A stretch of 64,000 nt of DNA from positions 1 through 64,000 of the forward strand of contig NZ_BHZE01000007.1 of the NCBI RefSeq assembly GCF_003851885.1. The letters are read 5' to 3'. Position 1 is the first letter of the stretch; each line of letters opens with the position of its first letter. Under the pieces are notes generated by a model. The model saw nothing but the letters and a program-made list of their open reading frames with translations. It was not told the origin of the DNA and did no database searches. Origin of the DNA: Thermaurantimonas aggregans (lineage in GTDB: Bacteria; Bacteroidota; Bacteroidia; Flavobacteriales; Schleiferiaceae). The position numbers and the translations under genes are program-made. Shown here piece after piece: positions 9,062-18,173 of the stretch.

Positions 9062-9290
9062 GAAAAGGGGGAATAAAAACTCAAGATACAGCCACACACT
9101 GTGCTCTCACACGATCAATTTTATTCAAAATGCCACCAAAAACGCGTTACAACTATGTGAATAGCCACCTACATAAGACTCGATTCGCAAATTTTACGTC
9201 AGTAGTATTCGAACCTCGAACGATTACCAACAGATAAATTGAAAGATGGGGATTTTAAGTAAAATGCATAGCGGCCATAAGGCCAATGCC

Positions 9291-9474
9291 GCGTGAGGAA
9301 TAGAGCCAGATATGAACCGCAGCAAGTGTGCCATGCAGCACACGGGGAACGGCTGGCTGACACATTAGGTCAACCAACGAAGCCCCGATGTACTTCGCAC
9401 ACCTGCAAGGCAAATATGAGCGGAATATCACAAGCGAAATCAGCAAGTGCTGATTTGTCTGGACAAGCACGCCC
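9291..9474 (-). repeat. GC-rich dispersed element, copy B (long type, diverged)
   Basis: Read on the minus strand this opens with GGGCGTGC and ends with TTCCTCACGC, 184 bases. It aligns with copy D (46314-46493) across its length: shared words include TCCGCTCATATT, GCCTTGC, GTACATCGG versus GCACATCGG, CAGCCAGCC and GCTGCGGTTCATATC versus GCTGCGGCTCATATC. The first hairpin has a different sequence (AAATCAGCA/TGCTGATTT) but the same position. A second hairpin (GGCC-TTAT-GGCC with outer GCAT/ATGC pairs) and a short T-run follow at 9262-9290. It begins 24 bases after the DUF983 stop, in the same direction. Confidence 0.75.
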
Positions 9475-9497
9475 AAAAAACATAAAAAAAATGAAAA

Positions 9498-9875
9498 CTA
9501 CTTTTTTTCGGCCAACTCAGGGTCGTGCTTTACAAAAAAGTGAATCCATAGGGAGCGCGACAGCCGAAAGAGCACCGGCGAAAGCACTACCAGACTAATG
9601 AAATAGGTGGGCAGAAGTACTTCAACTTCATTGTGACCTATGATGGTAAGGATAACCAGCACTGCTACAAAAAGAGCCACAGCCAGCGCATAGCTTGCGT
9701 ACATGGCACCGTAGTAAAAGTTGGGCTCGATTTCATATGGCTGACCGCAGTGGGGGCACTGTTCGTGCATCTCAAAGAGGCGCCGAAAATTGTAAGGATT
9801 AGGTTGAGTGTATAAAGGCGCCTTTCGGCAGCGCGGACAGCGCATGCGTATGATGTTGATTATCAGACCTATCAT
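9498..9875 (-). CDS. DUF983 family zinc-ribbon membrane protein
   Basis: This 125-residue protein has an N-terminal zinc-ribbon, with C-x-x-C (C-P-R-C, residues 13-16) and a second C-P-H-C around residues 41-44, followed by two long hydrophobic helices (about 58-82 and 88-108). This is the DUF983 layout; many members sit near cytochrome oxidase genes, but none is adjacent here. It has its own -7 box in front and element copy B directly after its stop codon, which could act as its 3' end. The molecular function is unknown. Confidence 0.85.
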   Translation of the reverse strand: MIGLIINIIRMRCPRCRKAPLYTQPNPYNFRRLFEMHEQCPHCGQPYEIEPNFYYGAMYASYALAVALFVAVLVILTIIGHNEVEVLLPTYFISLVVLSPVLFRLSRSLWIHFFVKHDPELAEKK

Positions 9876-9894
9876 GTGTCAAGGGAATTGGTTG

Positions 9895-9902
9895 CAAAGG
9901 TA
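9895..9902 (-). promoter_or_regulatory. Bacteroidota -7 box (TACCTTTG) of the DUF983 gene
   Basis: The minus strand reads TACCTTTGCAACC, an exact TAnnTTTG match 20 bases before the DUF983 start. It shows that this gene can be transcribed independently of the ABC gene upstream. Confidence 0.5.
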
Positions 9903-9941
9903 ATTTCAGAGGTCATGGAGGCATGTTACCTTCATCACTTT

Positions 9942-10643
9942 TTATGCAGTGTGATCAGAATCGCTGGCAATGTGGCCATCTTCGAGGGTGATGACACGGC
10001 GAGCTGCCTCTATCACGCGGTGGTCGTGAGTGCTGAAGACGAAGGTTACGCCTAAGTCGCGGTTGAGCTCAGCCATTAGGTCGAGCAGCTGGCGGGCAGT
10101 GTGGCTGTCGAGGTTAGCCGTAGGCTCATCGGCCAGCACAAATGCGGGCTTCGAAACGAGCGCTCTCGCTACAGCTACGCGCTGCTGCTGGCCACCTGAG
10201 AGCTGAGAGGGGCGCTGATGCATCTTTTGGGCTAAGCCTACCCGCGTCAAGATCTCTTCGGCCTCGCGGATGTACTTCTTAGGAGACCGCCCCTGAAGCT
10301 GCATGATAAAGGCCACATTCTCCAGGGCAGTGAGCACTGGCACCAGATTGTACGACTGAAAGACAAATCCGATATTAAAGAGGCGAAAGTCGATGAGCTC
10401 ATCTTCGGTGAGGGTACTCAGATCGGTATCGCGAATGGTCACTGAGCCCTTTGTGGGGCGGTCGAGGCCGCCGATCAGGTTAAGCAAGGTAGTCTTGCCT
10501 GATCCGGATGGACCAATGATAGCAGTGAACTCTCCAGGCTCTATGGTGAGGCTTACGCCGTCGAGCGCTCGCACCTCTACCTCGCCCATCTGGTATATTT
10601 TGTACACATCCTTTACTGCAATTACCGGCATGGATTTTCTCAC
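9942..10643 (-). CDS. ABC transporter ATP-binding protein (MacB/LolD type)
   Basis: This 233-residue ATPase carries Walker A (G-P-S-G-S-G-K-T-T, about residues 43-51), Q-loop (F-V-F-Q-S-Y-N-L-V-P), the signature L-S-G-G-Q-Q-Q-R-V-A-V-A-R-A-L, Walker B with V-L-A-D-E-P-T-A-N-L-D, and the H-loop S-T-H-D. This composition is that of the MacB/LolD/FtsE group that drives mechanotransmission permeases exporting lipoproteins or peptides. The permease is not adjacent, so it is encoded elsewhere. Either the first Met or Met5 (start at 10631) could be the start; the shorter form fits the family better. Confidence 0.92.
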   Translation of the reverse strand: MRKSMPVIAVKDVYKIYQMGEVEVRALDGVSLTIEPGEFTAIIGPSGSGKTTLLNLIGGLDRPTKGSVTIRDTDLSTLTEDELIDFRLFNIGFVFQSYNLVPVLTALENVAFIMQLQGRSPKKYIREAEEILTRVGLAQKMHQRPSQLSGGQQQRVAVARALVSKPAFVLADEPTANLDSHTARQLLDLMAELNRDLGVTFVFSTHDHRVIEAARRVITLEDGHIASDSDHTA

Positions 10644-10789
10644 GTTTAAGAGCCAACGAAGTTCGTCATCAAATGGTTTAATAAAAGTATTTAAGGGTCA
10701 ATTAAAAATGAGGGTGGAATGGGGAAATCTTCCGATACGTGGAATTAGGGTTAATCAATCGCAAAAAACACTTGTGGCGTATACGGTGC

Positions 10790-10797
10790 TACCTTTG
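10790..10797 (+). promoter_or_regulatory. Bacteroidota -7 box (TACCTTTG)
   Basis: An exact TAnnTTTG match lies 43 bases before the start of the outer-membrane protein gene at 10841. A TTG at 10772-10774 is closer than the usual -33 spacing, so only the -7 box is called. Confidence 0.45.
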
Positions 10798-10840
10798 CTG
10801 ACGTTTATTAGTAGTTCTTATTTAATTAAGAGAAGCTTAG

Positions 10841-11629
10841 ATGCTCAGAAGTAGAGTTTTTTGGTGTATCGTTGCATTACACTCCTTTGCAGTTCATGCA
10901 CAGAAGTCGCTCACCGAGAAGTATGTGGGTTTTAGTTTTGGCAATTTCTGGAATATGCACGCTGGGCTTGAACCGGGTACAATGTCGGGCAGGCCTGATT
11001 TTTTTACGGAGTTTCAGCCGGTGGTGGCGCAGAGCTATACAGAGCCGGTGTCGCGCACTTTGGCCTACACACTCGAAGCAGGATTGCGCTATCACCGGCT
11101 GAATTTTGGCTTTTTAGAGGGTTCACTCGGACTAGGAGAGCGTTTCGTAGGGTACAGAGCTGACTTTGGCAGCGGTAGTGAGCGCATAGAATTGACTGCC
11201 CGAACGAAATTTTTTGCTTTACCAATGCGCATCGGTTATGGTTACGAATTTTCAGCATTTCACTTTCGCACAGGTTTCCAGCTCACCTGGCTTTTTACGC
11301 CAAAGGGCGATGCCGAAACCCGGGTTTGGACATCTACCGGCACTACTGGTCACCAGCGCCCTATGAACGGCGAACTTTTTTACCAGAAAGACAATCTGGT
11401 GTATTTTATGGAAGACCTCTTCAGGCCTTTAATATCAATGTATACTCCCTACATCGGCATCGGATATAATCTCGATGACATCCGCATCACTTTTGATATT
11501 TCTTACAACTTCTCTCCCTATCCATTTCGAAACTTTGTGAAGACAGATAACCCCTTTGGCAACGAAATTATTGATGCACAGCTCAGGGGCTTACTGGTGG
11601 AGCTGGGCGTTCATTTCCGAATTTTTTAA
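10841..11629 (+). CDS. Outer-membrane beta-barrel protein
   Basis: A signal peptide (residues 1-21, cleavage after A-H-A-Q) precedes about 240 residues of alternating hydrophobic strands with aromatic girdle residues, ending in a C-terminal phenylalanine (H-F-R-I-F). This is what an eight- to ten-stranded outer-membrane barrel looks like. I cannot assign a specific family; PorT-like and other porin-like barrels of this phylum have similar profiles. The OstA-like gene follows 7 bases after its stop, so the two form an envelope operon with the thioredoxin-like protein. Confidence 0.75.
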   Translation: MLRSRVFWCIVALHSFAVHAQKSLTEKYVGFSFGNFWNMHAGLEPGTMSGRPDFFTEFQPVVAQSYTEPVSRTLAYTLEAGLRYHRLNFGFLEGSLGLGERFVGYRADFGSGSERIELTARTKFFALPMRIGYGYEFSAFHFRTGFQLTWLFTPKGDAETRVWTSTGTTGHQRPMNGELFYQKDNLVYFMEDLFRPLISMYTPYIGIGYNLDDIRITFDISYNFSPYPFRNFVKTDNPFGNEIIDAQLRGLLVELGVHFRIF

Positions 11630-11636
11630 GTGGGGC

Positions 11637-13175
11637 ATGCATTTAGCTCGATTTTTTAAAGTAGATTCTTTTCGGCATGTCGCTGGTTATATCCTGGTTT
11701 TTGCCGTAGCGATTTTTAATCCTGCACATGGACAAAGCGGCAAGCTGATCCGAATTTTGAATTCTGACCGCGCTACAGGTTCGCGCGATGTAAGTTATCT
11801 GGCTGGAAATGTCGTTTTTGAACACGAAGGAGCCCGCATGTATTGCGACAGTGCAGTCCGCTACCTACAGCGAAACATCATCCAGACCTTTGGAAATATT
11901 CAACTCAATCAGGGCGATAGCCTCCTTATGTCGGCCAAAGCCATGGAGTACAATGGCAATACACGCATTGCCAAAGCCCGTGGCGATGTAGTGCTTAGCG
12001 ACCGTGAGATGACCCTGCAAACACAAGCCATCGAACTCAATCGAAACACCAATACTGCTTATTACACCTCCTCGGGTACCATTACCAATGATGAAAACAC
12101 CTTGACTTCACAAATCGGCATGTACTATGCCGATCTAAAAATGTTTTCCTTCAAAAAAAATGTACGCTTGCACAATCCTCGTTATCGCATGGAGTGCGAT
12201 ACACTTCAATATTACACTACTTCCCGAGTAGCACTTTTCAGAGGCCCATCGCACATTTACTCCGATAGCGGATACATCTACTGCGAAAATGGCCTCTACA
12301 ATACAGTCACTGACGAAGCAGCATTTAACCGAAACGCCATCGTAAGGCAGAAAAACATTGAAATGCGCGGAGATTCGCTCTACTACAATCAGCGCAAAGA
12401 CATCGGCAGGTCGTTTGGAAACATCCGTCTCACCGATACGACGGAAAAATTTACAATCATCGGCCAATACGGTGAATATTTTGGAGAGCCAAACGAACGC
12501 ATGCTTGTAACCAAACAAGCGCTTTTTCTGAGCTATGCCGATCAAGATACCCTCTATGTAGCCGGCGACACCATCCGCAGCATTCGGCTAGATAGCACCG
12601 GCCATCGAGACATGTACGTGTATCCGAATACTAAGCTCTATCGCAGCGATGTGCAAGGGCGAGCCGACTCGCTCAGATATACAACCGTTGACAGCGCTTT
12701 TTATCTCATGGGCGATCCTGTACTATGGAGCGATACTATGCAAATCACCGGTCGCCTTATTGTGCTCACACTCAGGAGCAACGAGCCCGACTCCCTCTTT
12801 GTACGCGACAATGCTTTCATTCTCATAACTGAAAACGATACCTTCTACAATCAGATTAGAGGGCGCGATATGGAAGGAAAATTCATCGACCGAAAACTTT
12901 ACCAAATACTCGTGCGGGGCAATGGACAAACCGTTTACTACGCCAAAGAAGACGACGGCACCTATGTAGGCATAAATAGAGCCGATTGTAGCAACATTCT
13001 GATCGACTTTGAAGAAAACAAAGTGAAAGAAATAAAATTTATCACTAAACCAGAAGCTCGATTAATACCTTTGGGCAAGGAAAGTGATGAAGATATACGC
13101 TTAAAAAACTTTAAAGACCGCTTTTCAGAAAAACCTCCATTGGAGTTTTTTAAAAATCGAATTCGAATACAATGA
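11637..13175 (+). CDS. OstA-like (LptA/LptD-domain) envelope protein
   Basis: The open frame extends to 11556, but the ATG at 11637 is preferred because it gives a clean signal peptide (L-V-F-A-V-A-I-F-N-P-A-H-G-Q) and begins right after the previous stop. The 512-residue mature protein is a run of OstA/LptA-type beta-jellyroll repeats, with recurrent phrases such as G-N-V-x-L and A-K-x-x-x-Y-N-G. It represents the large OstA-like proteins of this phylum, thought to belong to the lipopolysaccharide transport bridge between the membranes. Its stop overlaps the next start (ATGA at 13172). Confidence 0.82.
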   Translation: MHLARFFKVDSFRHVAGYILVFAVAIFNPAHGQSGKLIRILNSDRATGSRDVSYLAGNVVFEHEGARMYCDSAVRYLQRNIIQTFGNIQLNQGDSLLMSAKAMEYNGNTRIAKARGDVVLSDREMTLQTQAIELNRNTNTAYYTSSGTITNDENTLTSQIGMYYADLKMFSFKKNVRLHNPRYRMECDTLQYYTTSRVALFRGPSHIYSDSGYIYCENGLYNTVTDEAAFNRNAIVRQKNIEMRGDSLYYNQRKDIGRSFGNIRLTDTTEKFTIIGQYGEYFGEPNERMLVTKQALFLSYADQDTLYVAGDTIRSIRLDSTGHRDMYVYPNTKLYRSDVQGRADSLRYTTVDSAFYLMGDPVLWSDTMQITGRLIVLTLRSNEPDSLFVRDNAFILITENDTFYNQIRGRDMEGKFIDRKLYQILVRGNGQTVYYAKEDDGTYVGINRADCSNILIDFEENKVKEIKFITKPEARLIPLGKESDEDIRLKNFKDRFSEKPPLEFFKNRIRIQ

Positions 13176-14389
13176 AATTCTCAAAATATCTCTTGATTTT
13201 TTTGATGCTCATTACCGGTTGGGAGGTAACCGCCCAGCGCATCTCTTGGATTCACGCACGCAGCATCGACGATTGGGAGCGCGTGCTCGGCATAGCCGGC
13301 AATACGCAAATGGGCATCTTCGTACAAGTTTGTAGCGAATGGAGCAAGATCTGCTTGAACATGAACAACATCGTGCTGCGTGACAGAGAGCTAGTAAAAG
13401 AAATTAACAAGCGTTTTATTCCGGTGCAGATCGATGGCGACTCTGATTTCGGACAGTTGTGGATCAAATACTACTCCTTGCCGGGGTATCCGGTCCACCT
13501 CTTTATGAATGCCAAGGAAAACATCTTAATACGACTCAATGGAGCTCAAGATCGAGAAACCATGTTGGCCAGTGTACGCAGAGCAGGAGTACTCATTGCG
13601 CTCTATCCACAGCTGCAGAGCGGCTTTATAGCCGGAACCCTATCGATGAAAGGTTTTAACGAGCTCTTACAGATCGAAACCGACAACAATGGCATCGAAG
13701 CCTCTCGACCCATTTTCGAAGAATTCATAAAAAAATTCGGAAACCAACTTCTCACTGATAGCAATGGTCTGCGCTGGATTTCAATCTTCGGACTTGACCT
13801 CAATGACCCTCTTTTTACAGAAATTACAAATAATTCCAGCATCTATAAGTCCCAGAAAACTTTTCAATTTGAGGATTTCTTGAATGCCTCGCTCAACTTA
13901 AACCTGCGAAAAGCAGTACAAGACTCCTCTGAAAAGCAATTGTCAAATATTCTAATCCACCTTATTCCACTTTTAGCTAAAGATTCTGTGGAATTGCGCA
14001 AACTGCGCTTAAAAACTCAAAAGCTCTTTTACTACGACACCTACAACGCCGAAAAATTTTATCAGACGCTTGAAGAGGAGTACGCTGACTCAAGTGCCGA
14101 AAGCAAAAGAAGAGACTATATTCAAACGGCCAACGACCTGATGGAAACGCGCACGACCCTACCCTGGGCTACGACTACTGTAAAAATTCTTCGCGAAGCC
14201 ATCGCCATAAAAGACGATATGAATGCCCGCATAGGGCTGGCTGGAGCCCTAACGCTGGCCAAAGAATATGACCAAGCAGTTCAGCAACTCAATCTGGCCC
14301 GTCAAATGACGAACGACAGCTTCTTCAGAGCTGAAATCGACAACATGATTCAAAGAGTTAGGCAGATTCAACTACAAAATCAGCAATAA
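13172..14389 (+). CDS. Thioredoxin-like/TPR periplasmic protein lacking the CxxC pair
   Basis: After a signal peptide (cut near A-Q, residue 22) comes a thioredoxin-like fold (about 25-140) with the cis-proline loop S-L-P-G-Y-P-V. At the active-site position the sequence is C54-S-E-W57-S58-K-I-C61: the usual W-C-x-x-C has become W-S-x-x-C, so only the second cysteine remains at the expected place, with an extra Cys54 upstream. The C-terminal half is helical, with a TPR-like segment around 335-395. It is coupled to the OstA-like gene by a 4-bp overlap and may be a chaperone or non-redox relative. Function is inferred from fold only. Confidence 0.75.
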   Translation: MKFSKYLLIFLMLITGWEVTAQRISWIHARSIDDWERVLGIAGNTQMGIFVQVCSEWSKICLNMNNIVLRDRELVKEINKRFIPVQIDGDSDFGQLWIKYYSLPGYPVHLFMNAKENILIRLNGAQDRETMLASVRRAGVLIALYPQLQSGFIAGTLSMKGFNELLQIETDNNGIEASRPIFEEFIKKFGNQLLTDSNGLRWISIFGLDLNDPLFTEITNNSSIYKSQKTFQFEDFLNASLNLNLRKAVQDSSEKQLSNILIHLIPLLAKDSVELRKLRLKTQKLFYYDTYNAEKFYQTLEEEYADSSAESKRRDYIQTANDLMETRTTLPWATTTVKILREAIAIKDDMNARIGLAGALTLAKEYDQAVQQLNLARQMTNDSFFRAEIDNMIQRVRQIQLQNQQ

Positions 14390-14476
14390 TTCCACAAAAT
14401 TTGGTTTTAAAACTTCTCTCAAGACTTCGATTTAGTGAAATGAAGTAGGTTTGTGCATCGGGAAAAACACGTCTAT

Positions 14477-15094
14477 ATGCACATTGCAATTGCAGGAAAC
14501 ATTGGCTCTGGAAAGACTACACTTACTCACTTACTCAGCAAGAGCTTTAAGTGGGAAGCTCATTACGAAGATGTAGAAGACAACCCCTATTTGGAAGACT
14601 TCTATACCGAAATGCAGCGCTGGTCGTTTAACCTGCAGATTTACTTCCTCAACAGCCGCTTTCGCCAAGTACTAAACATTCGGAAGAGCGGCAAAAACGT
14701 GATTCAAGACCGCACGATATACGAAGACGCTTACATTTTTGCGCCTAACTTGCACGCTATGGGCCTAATGCCCAAGCGCGATTTTGACAATTACATGTCG
14801 CTCTTCCAGCTGATGGAAGAATTTCTCAGCCCGCCTGACTTATTGATTTACTTACGAGCTTCCATTTCAACCCTTGTAGAACAAATTCACAAAAGGGGGC
14901 GGGAGTATGAAACCAACATTCGCATCGATTACCTGAGCCGTCTGAACGAGCGCTATGAAGCTTGGATAAGTGGCTACAACAAGGGCAAACTGCTCATTAT
15001 AGATGTAGATAAAAACAAATTTGCTGAGAATCAAGAGCATTTGGGAGAAATCATCGAGCGCATTAACGCGGAGTTGTTTGGATTGTTTAAGTAA
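14477..15094 (+). CDS. Deoxynucleoside kinase
   Basis: The frame is open from a GTG at 14453, but the ATG at 14477 puts the P-loop (G-N-I-G-S-G-K-T-T) at the expected distance from the N-terminus, giving 205 residues. Other family motifs are E-D-V-E-D-N-P-Y-L (substrate-binding glutamate region) and the Q-D-R-T-I-Y-E-D version of the D-R-S/E motif. These enzymes phosphorylate deoxyadenosine, deoxyguanosine or related deoxynucleosides for dNTP salvage. Substrate preference is not readable. ribF follows 12 bases later on the same strand. Confidence 0.88.
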   Translation: MHIAIAGNIGSGKTTLTHLLSKSFKWEAHYEDVEDNPYLEDFYTEMQRWSFNLQIYFLNSRFRQVLNIRKSGKNVIQDRTIYEDAYIFAPNLHAMGLMPKRDFDNYMSLFQLMEEFLSPPDLLIYLRASISTLVEQIHKRGREYETNIRIDYLSRLNERYEAWISGYNKGKLLIIDVDKNKFAENQEHLGEIIERINAELFGLFK

Positions 15095-15106
15095 TTTCTT
15101 TCCATT

Positions 15107-16054
15107 TTGAAAGTCTATTACTCCATTGATGAATTTTCGGCCCCGGCCTATTCAGTAGTCACTCTTGGTACCTTCGATGGGGTACACCAAGGCCATCGGG
15201 CAATCATTGACCGACTGAATGAAATTGCTCAAACTCACCCAGGGGGCGAAAGCATTCTTCTTACCTTTAAACCTCACCCCAGGCACATCTTACAACCTGA
15301 GGCCGACATAAAACTACTCAACGACGAAGACGAAAAAATCGAATTACTTCGCAGTGCCGGGCTCAATCATTTGATCTTTCATCCGTTTTCGTTAGAGTTT
15401 GCCAAAACTTCGAGCATCGATTTCGTGCGCAACGTTTTAGTGCAAAAAATATGTGCGAAAAAGATTGTTGTGGGGCACGATCACCACTTTGGCCGCAACA
15501 GAGAAGGCAGCTATGAACACCTGGCAGAGCTCGGAAAACTGTACGGCTTCGAAGTTGAACAGATGGCACCTAAAATAGTAGATAATACCGTTGTAAGCTC
15601 TACTAAAATCCGAAAAGTACTACAAGACGGAAATGTAGATACGGCCAATCGATGGTTAGGACACTACTACTCTCTAACGGGTACTGTGATCAGAGGCCAT
15701 CAGATCGGGGAATCAATCGGATTTCCCACGGCTAATATTTTGAACAACAATCCTCACAAAATCATTCCAGGTGATGGTGTGTATGCAGTATGGGTCACCT
15801 TTGTATCAGATCCGGCCGAACGCCGAATGGGTATGTGCAATATTGGATACCGCCCTACCGTAAGCACTGGAGGTTTTAAAACCATTGAGGTCCACATCTT
15901 TGACTTTCATGGCAACCTCTATGGCCAAATCCTCAAAATTGAATTTGTAAGCCGTTTACGGGCAGAACAAAGATTTAGCGACCTCAAAGCACTTAAAAAT
16001 CAACTGGAAAAGGACCAGATACAAGCTCTTAGAATTTTGATGCGCCAGGGGTAG
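15107..16054 (+). CDS. ribF: Bifunctional riboflavin kinase/FAD synthetase RibF
   Basis: This 315-residue enzyme has the N-terminal adenylyltransferase domain with G-T-F-D-G-V-H-Q-G-H (nucleotidyl-transferase HxGH-like motif, about residues 23-32) and the C-terminal flavokinase domain with G-F-P-T-A-N-I near residue 205. It converts riboflavin to FMN and then FAD. The start is a TTG at 15107: the protein begins M-K-V-Y-Y-S as usual for the family and there is no in-frame ATG nearby. The stop codon abuts the stop of the convergent paaD gene with no base between them. Confidence 0.93.
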   Translation: MKVYYSIDEFSAPAYSVVTLGTFDGVHQGHRAIIDRLNEIAQTHPGGESILLTFKPHPRHILQPEADIKLLNDEDEKIELLRSAGLNHLIFHPFSLEFAKTSSIDFVRNVLVQKICAKKIVVGHDHHFGRNREGSYEHLAELGKLYGFEVEQMAPKIVDNTVVSSTKIRKVLQDGNVDTANRWLGHYYSLTGTVIRGHQIGESIGFPTANILNNNPHKIIPGDGVYAVWVTFVSDPAERRMGMCNIGYRPTVSTGGFKTIEVHIFDFHGNLYGQILKIEFVSRLRAEQRFSDLKALKNQLEKDQIQALRILMRQG

Positions 16055-16552
16055 CTAGATACACTTAAAATAATCAAACGGCTCTAGGCAGTCGTTACAG
16101 CGGTAGAGGGCTTTGCAGGCCGTAGAGCCAAACTGGGAAAGCATCACGGTATTAGTGGATTTGCAATGAGGGCATCTGACCATGGGAGTTTTACCAAAGA
16201 GTATCCGGCGTTTATCGGCTGTGCTTTTCTCAGGTGGAGCTATGCCATAGGCTTCGAGTTTTCTCCTGCCTTCGTCGGTCATCCAATCTGTGGTCCAAGG
16301 CGGAGAGAGTTGTTCGGTTATTATAACCTTATCAAAGCCCCCTTTTTGCAAGGCGCTTACGATTTCCTTTTCGATGGCGTGCATGGCCGGGCATCCGGAG
16401 TATGTAGGAGTAATGACGACCTCAACCGTGCCATCGGGGTGAATATCTGTGTGCCGTAGTATTCCCATGTCTTGTATGGTCAGCACAGGAATCTCTGGAT
16501 CGGTGACCTGGCTTAATATCTCCAATAAGCGCTCTTTCTCATAGGTCGTCAT
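16055..16552 (-). CDS. paaD: Phenylacetyl-CoA epoxidase subunit PaaD
   Basis: This 165-residue protein has an N-terminal MIP18/DUF59 domain (D-P-E-I-P-V-L-T-I-x-D-M-G-I-L and T-Y-S-G-C-P-A, with the conserved Cys) and a C-terminal zinc-ribbon-like region (C-P-H-C, then C-x5-C-x-x-C). That combination is PaaD, thought to deliver or mature metal clusters for the PaaABCE phenylacetyl-CoA epoxidase. The other paa epoxidase genes are not adjacent; instead the start overlaps the thyA stop by 4 bp. Confidence 0.93.
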   Translation of the reverse strand: MTTYEKERLLEILSQVTDPEIPVLTIQDMGILRHTDIHPDGTVEVVITPTYSGCPAMHAIEKEIVSALQKGGFDKVIITEQLSPPWTTDWMTDEGRRKLEAYGIAPPEKSTADKRRILFGKTPMVRCPHCKSTNTVMLSQFGSTACKALYRCNDCLEPFDYFKCI

Positions 16553-17343
16553 ACAGCTACCTCAGCTTTGATGTGCGGATGAGGATCATAACCAATCAGG
16601 TTAAAATCCTCAAATTTGAAATCAAAAATCGATTTCACTTCTGGATTTAATAACATTTTAGGCAAGGGGCGTGGTTCACGGCTGAGCTGAAGCCTGGCTT
16701 GGTCTAAATGATTGAGATACAAGTGAGCATCACCTAAAGTATGAATGAACTCACCAGGCTGAAGATCGGTAACCTGCGCTACCATCATGGTGAGAAGGGC
16801 ATAGGAGGCAATGTTAAAAGGTACTCCCAAAAACACATCAGCGCTGCGCTGATAGAGTTGGCAGCTCAACTTGCCCTCTGCTACGTAAAATTGAAAAAGT
16901 ATATGGCAGGGTGGTAGCCTCATGCTATCTATATCGGCTACGTTCCATGCGCTTACGATGAGTCGGCGCGAGTCTGGATTACGGCGAATTTGATCAATCA
17001 CATTACTAATTTGATCGATCCTACGACCATCAGAAGCTGGCCAGCTGCGCCACTGGTAGCCATAGACTGGGCCGAGATTTCCGTTCTCATCAGCCCACTC
17101 GTCCCAGATGGTCACTTTATTGTCGCGCAGGTATGCAATGTTGGTATCGCCTCTTAAAAACCAAAGCAATTCGTGTATGATCGAGCGCAGGTGCAGTTTT
17201 TTAGTAGTTACTAAGGGAAACCCTTCGCTCAGATCAAAACGCATTTGATAACCAAAAATGCTGAGGGTACCTGTGCCTGTACGGTCGTGTTTCTGCACAC
17301 CTCGCTCTAAAATGGTGCGCATCAGGTCATGGTATTGCTGCAT
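16549..17343 (-). CDS. thyA: Thymidylate synthase ThyA
   Basis: This 264-residue protein is a full-length ThyA. It shows the dUMP phosphate-binding arginine near the N-terminus (D-R-T-G-T-G), the catalytic [10 protein letters not shown] segment with the nucleophilic cysteine, and D[12 protein letters not shown] that binds nucleotide and folate. It methylates dUMP to dTMP using methylene-tetrahydrofolate, so this organism does not need ThyX. The paaD gene is coupled to its 3' end by an ATGA overlap. Confidence 0.97.
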   Translation of the reverse strand: MQQYHDLMRTILERGVQKHDRTGTGTLSIFGYQMRFDLSEGFPLVTTKKLHLRSIIHELLWFLRGDTNIAYLRDNKVTIWDEWADENGNLGPVYGYQWRSWPASDGRRIDQISNVIDQIRRNPDSRRLIVSAWNVADIDSMRLPPCHILFQFYVAEGKLSCQLYQRSADVFLGVPFNIASYALLTMMVAQVTDLQPGEFIHTLGDAHLYLNHLDQARLQLSREPRPLPKMLLNPEVKSIFDFKFEDFNLIGYDPHPHIKAEVAV

Positions 17344-17366
17344 GCGAAGTAATGTGTTTTGTTTCC

Positions 17367-18122
17367 TTATTTAATGTCTAATTCGATCTCTCCAAAATGT
17401 ATAAAGCTAAAACCCGCTGTACGAGTTCCAATCGTGTCGAGGTTGCTGGTACCACGAGCCAAATAGAGTTTAATTTTCTTCTTTTGATTTTGTGTGAGCA
17501 ATAACGGGGAATAATCATATTGCCCATCCCACTCGGCAAGGGTATCGGCAAAAGTGGCCGGCTGCCCCTGTACGTCGAATTCTGCAAAGAGCAATAAGGG
17601 ATTGTCCTGCGGAAGGGCAGAATCTACCGGCCATTTGATTGTAAATCCCTGAATAGTATCAACTTTATAATCCAGCGTAAGTCCTTCGATGGTAAAAAAC
17701 ATTGGTTTAGGTGCATAAAGTGAATAGATAAATGATGGCCATTCGAGGCTATTGGCCTGATGTGTTAAAGCTCTGCTATAGCCCAGTAAACTATCCGATC
17801 TAAGTGAGTTCCCGTAGTAGTGGTTGGCCCTAAAGACCATGGGCACATCGTGCCAGATGAGATCTCCGAGATTTTGATTTGTAAAATTATAGGCGTAAAA
17901 TTCAGTATTTAATCGATCTGTGAGGTATTTATTGTCGATGTAAGCTTTATAGGTACTCCACTGCTCGAAACGGAAAAAAAGTGTTTTAGGCAAGCCAAAA
18001 ATTTTATTTGCAAGAGAAACAATACCTGGCTGCTCAGGGCGAGGTGGCAAAATTGGCTGCTCATCGCGGCTACAAGCCATGCCCAAGATCAGTAACACTA
18101 AGTATGGAATGAATTTTTTCAT
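17367..18122 (-). CDS. Hypothetical lipoprotein
   Basis: The 251-residue product starts with a lipoprotein signal (lipobox L-G-M-A-C, Cys17) followed by a proline-rich linker (P-P-R-P-E-Q-P) and a globular, beta-rich body with many aromatic residues. I do not recognise the family. It lies 51 bases after the DsbD start region on the same strand and 24 bases before thyA, so it could be co-transcribed with either. Confidence 0.75.
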   Translation of the reverse strand: MKKFIPYLVLLILGMACSRDEQPILPPRPEQPGIVSLANKIFGLPKTLFFRFEQWSTYKAYIDNKYLTDRLNTEFYAYNFTNQNLGDLIWHDVPMVFRANHYYGNSLRSDSLLGYSRALTHQANSLEWPSFIYSLYAPKPMFFTIEGLTLDYKVDTIQGFTIKWPVDSALPQDNPLLLFAEFDVQGQPATFADTLAEWDGQYDYSPLLLTQNQKKKIKLYLARGTSNLDTIGTRTAGFSFIHFGEIELDIK

Positions 18123-18173
18123 TTCTGGGGTATTTCCTCAAGCAAATATATCATTGCTGCCTCAAGCAGATGC

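Larger units (their letters stand above)
8851..9497. other. 647-bp gene-free region holding two facing GC-rich elements
   Basis: No ORF here has coding character; the short frames are translations of repeat DNA. The space holds a T-rich tract (8889-8916), element copy A (8924-9061, plus), a 230-base unremarkable stretch, and element copy B (9291-9474, minus). The two elements face each other. Confidence 0.8.

Noticed and set aside
8779-9237. 152-codon and 80-codon plus-strand frames
   Set aside because: They run through the mce 5' region and element copy A; composition is repeat-like and no start context exists.
9255-9476. 73-codon frame on the minus strand
   Set aside because: It is the translation of GC-rich element copy B, matching copy D at the DNA level with indels that break any common frame.
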